Positions 63,618 to 64,000 of a stretch of DNA of 64,000 nt are shown piece by piece (position 1 is the stretch's first letter; each line of letters opens with the position of its first letter). This DNA comes from Zobellia alginiliquefaciens (GTDB lineage: Bacteria > Bacteroidota > Bacteroidia > Flavobacteriales > Flavobacteriaceae): assembly GCF_029323795.1 (NCBI RefSeq), contig NZ_CP119758.1:3658001-3722000 (forward strand). The letters are read 5' to 3'. The notes under the pieces are model-generated. The model was not told the origin of the DNA. It ran no database searches and was given only the letters and a program-made list of their open reading frames with translations. Position numbers and translations under genes: made by a program.

Positions 63618-64000
63618 TTAAAGGTTTAAAAAAACAGATTTTATTTGTTCTGTGTTTATGGGCTTAACAAAGTAATCTGCAATAAAATGTACCCGTTGAG
63701 CTCTTTCAATATCTATAGGGTCCAAAGAAGAGGAAATCATGTAAATACGTATTTTCTTATTTAATTGCTTTTCAATTTTAGAGTATTCCTTTAGAAATTG
63801 AAAACCATCCATGATGGGCATATCAACATCCAAAAGGATGACATCAGGTAATTCAGAATCAATATTTAGATTTTCCAATAAATACGCCAAAGCCATTTCA
63901 CCATCACCAAAAGTTACTGTTTCTACAGGTAACTTCATGGTTTCCATTTTTTTAACTACAGTGTAACGATAGATATAATCATCATCTATAATACAGATTT
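63618..64000 (-). CDS. Response regulator receiver protein (5' end outside window)
   Basis: The first ATG is at 63947, but the frame stays open to the right edge and reads ICIIDDDYIYRYTVVKKM before it, supplying the Asp-rich acidic pocket that a receiver needs. The true start therefore lies beyond 64000. Phosphoacceptor Asp in ILLDVDMPIMDGFQF, Ser in YMISSSLD and Lys in YFVKPINTEQ. Receiver only, with no output domain, similar to the receivers at 26777 and 27985. Confidence 0.85.
   Translation of the reverse strand, partial: ICIIDDDYIYRYTVVKKMETMKLPVETVTFGDGEMALAYLLENLNIDSELPDVILLDVDMPIMDGFQFLKEYSKIEKQLNKKIRIYMISSSLDPIDIERAQRVHFIADYFVKPINTEQIKSVFLNL

Noticed and set aside
1-64000. tRNA genes, CRISPR arrays, IS elements and phage genes
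   Set aside because: No cloverleaf, regular spacer-repeat series, transposase or integrase was seen by eye; a covariance search would be decisive for RNAs.

Overview
The window looks like a chromosomal segment of a marine, polysaccharide-degrading member of the Bacteroidota, most likely family Flavobacteriaceae (Zobellia/Maribacter/Arenibacter-like). The reasons are two SusC/SusD pairs, an agarase-type GH16 lipoprotein, a sulfatase, a protein with a type IX secretion (Por) C-terminal tag, TTG-N20-TAnnTTTG promoter spacing upstream of upp, many SPII lipoproteins and a moderate-to-low GC content. No tRNA, rRNA, CRISPR array, integrase or transposase was recognised.

Layout. 0-7.7 kb: housekeeping and orphan genes (end of an FMN-dependent alpha-hydroxy-acid oxidase, Sde182-type nucleoside-hydrolase-like protein, YdeI and DUF1801 proteins, thioredoxin, uracil phosphoribosyltransferase, a stand-alone divergent TrpB). 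8.4-11.4 kb: a large surface lipoprotein with four 282-bp tandem repeats and a PKD domain. 11.5-19.2 kb: an A+T-rich accessory block with a RidA protein, a candidate peptidoglycan-targeting effector with a lipoprotein partner, several secreted unknowns, a decayed gene, a DUF3644 protein and an overlapping two-gene unit of unknown function. 19.5-28.5 kb: membrane cyclase, an ECF sigma factor with its membrane partner, a pseudogene, DUF808 protein, GH13 enzyme, and two receiver-only proteins around a SYLF protein.

28.7-35.4 kb: two convergent operons, DUF1080 plus Gfo/Idh/MocA oxidoreductase, and LacI regulator plus a T9SS-tagged vanadium-haloperoxidase-like enzyme. They share near-identical palindromes (core GTGTNCGNACAC), which suggests one LacI-controlled regulon. 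35.4-43.3 kb: a stress-protection cluster (large catalase, SDR, DUF421, DUF2383 and others) whose units are separated by clear intrinsic terminators. 43.3-63.1 kb: an outer-membrane phospholipase, a TPR-HTH regulator divergent from an agar-type polysaccharide utilization locus (SusC, SusD, surface glycan-binding protein, terminator, GH16), a cbpA-cbpM pair, a lipoprotein sulfatase, and a second SusD/SusC pair on the opposite strand with a hairpin-rich leader. A receiver protein runs off the right edge.

Taken together the window describes a cell that binds and depolymerises red-algal galactan at its surface, desulfates it, imports oligosaccharides through TonB-dependent SusCD, and carries oxidative-stress protection and possibly interbacterial weapons.
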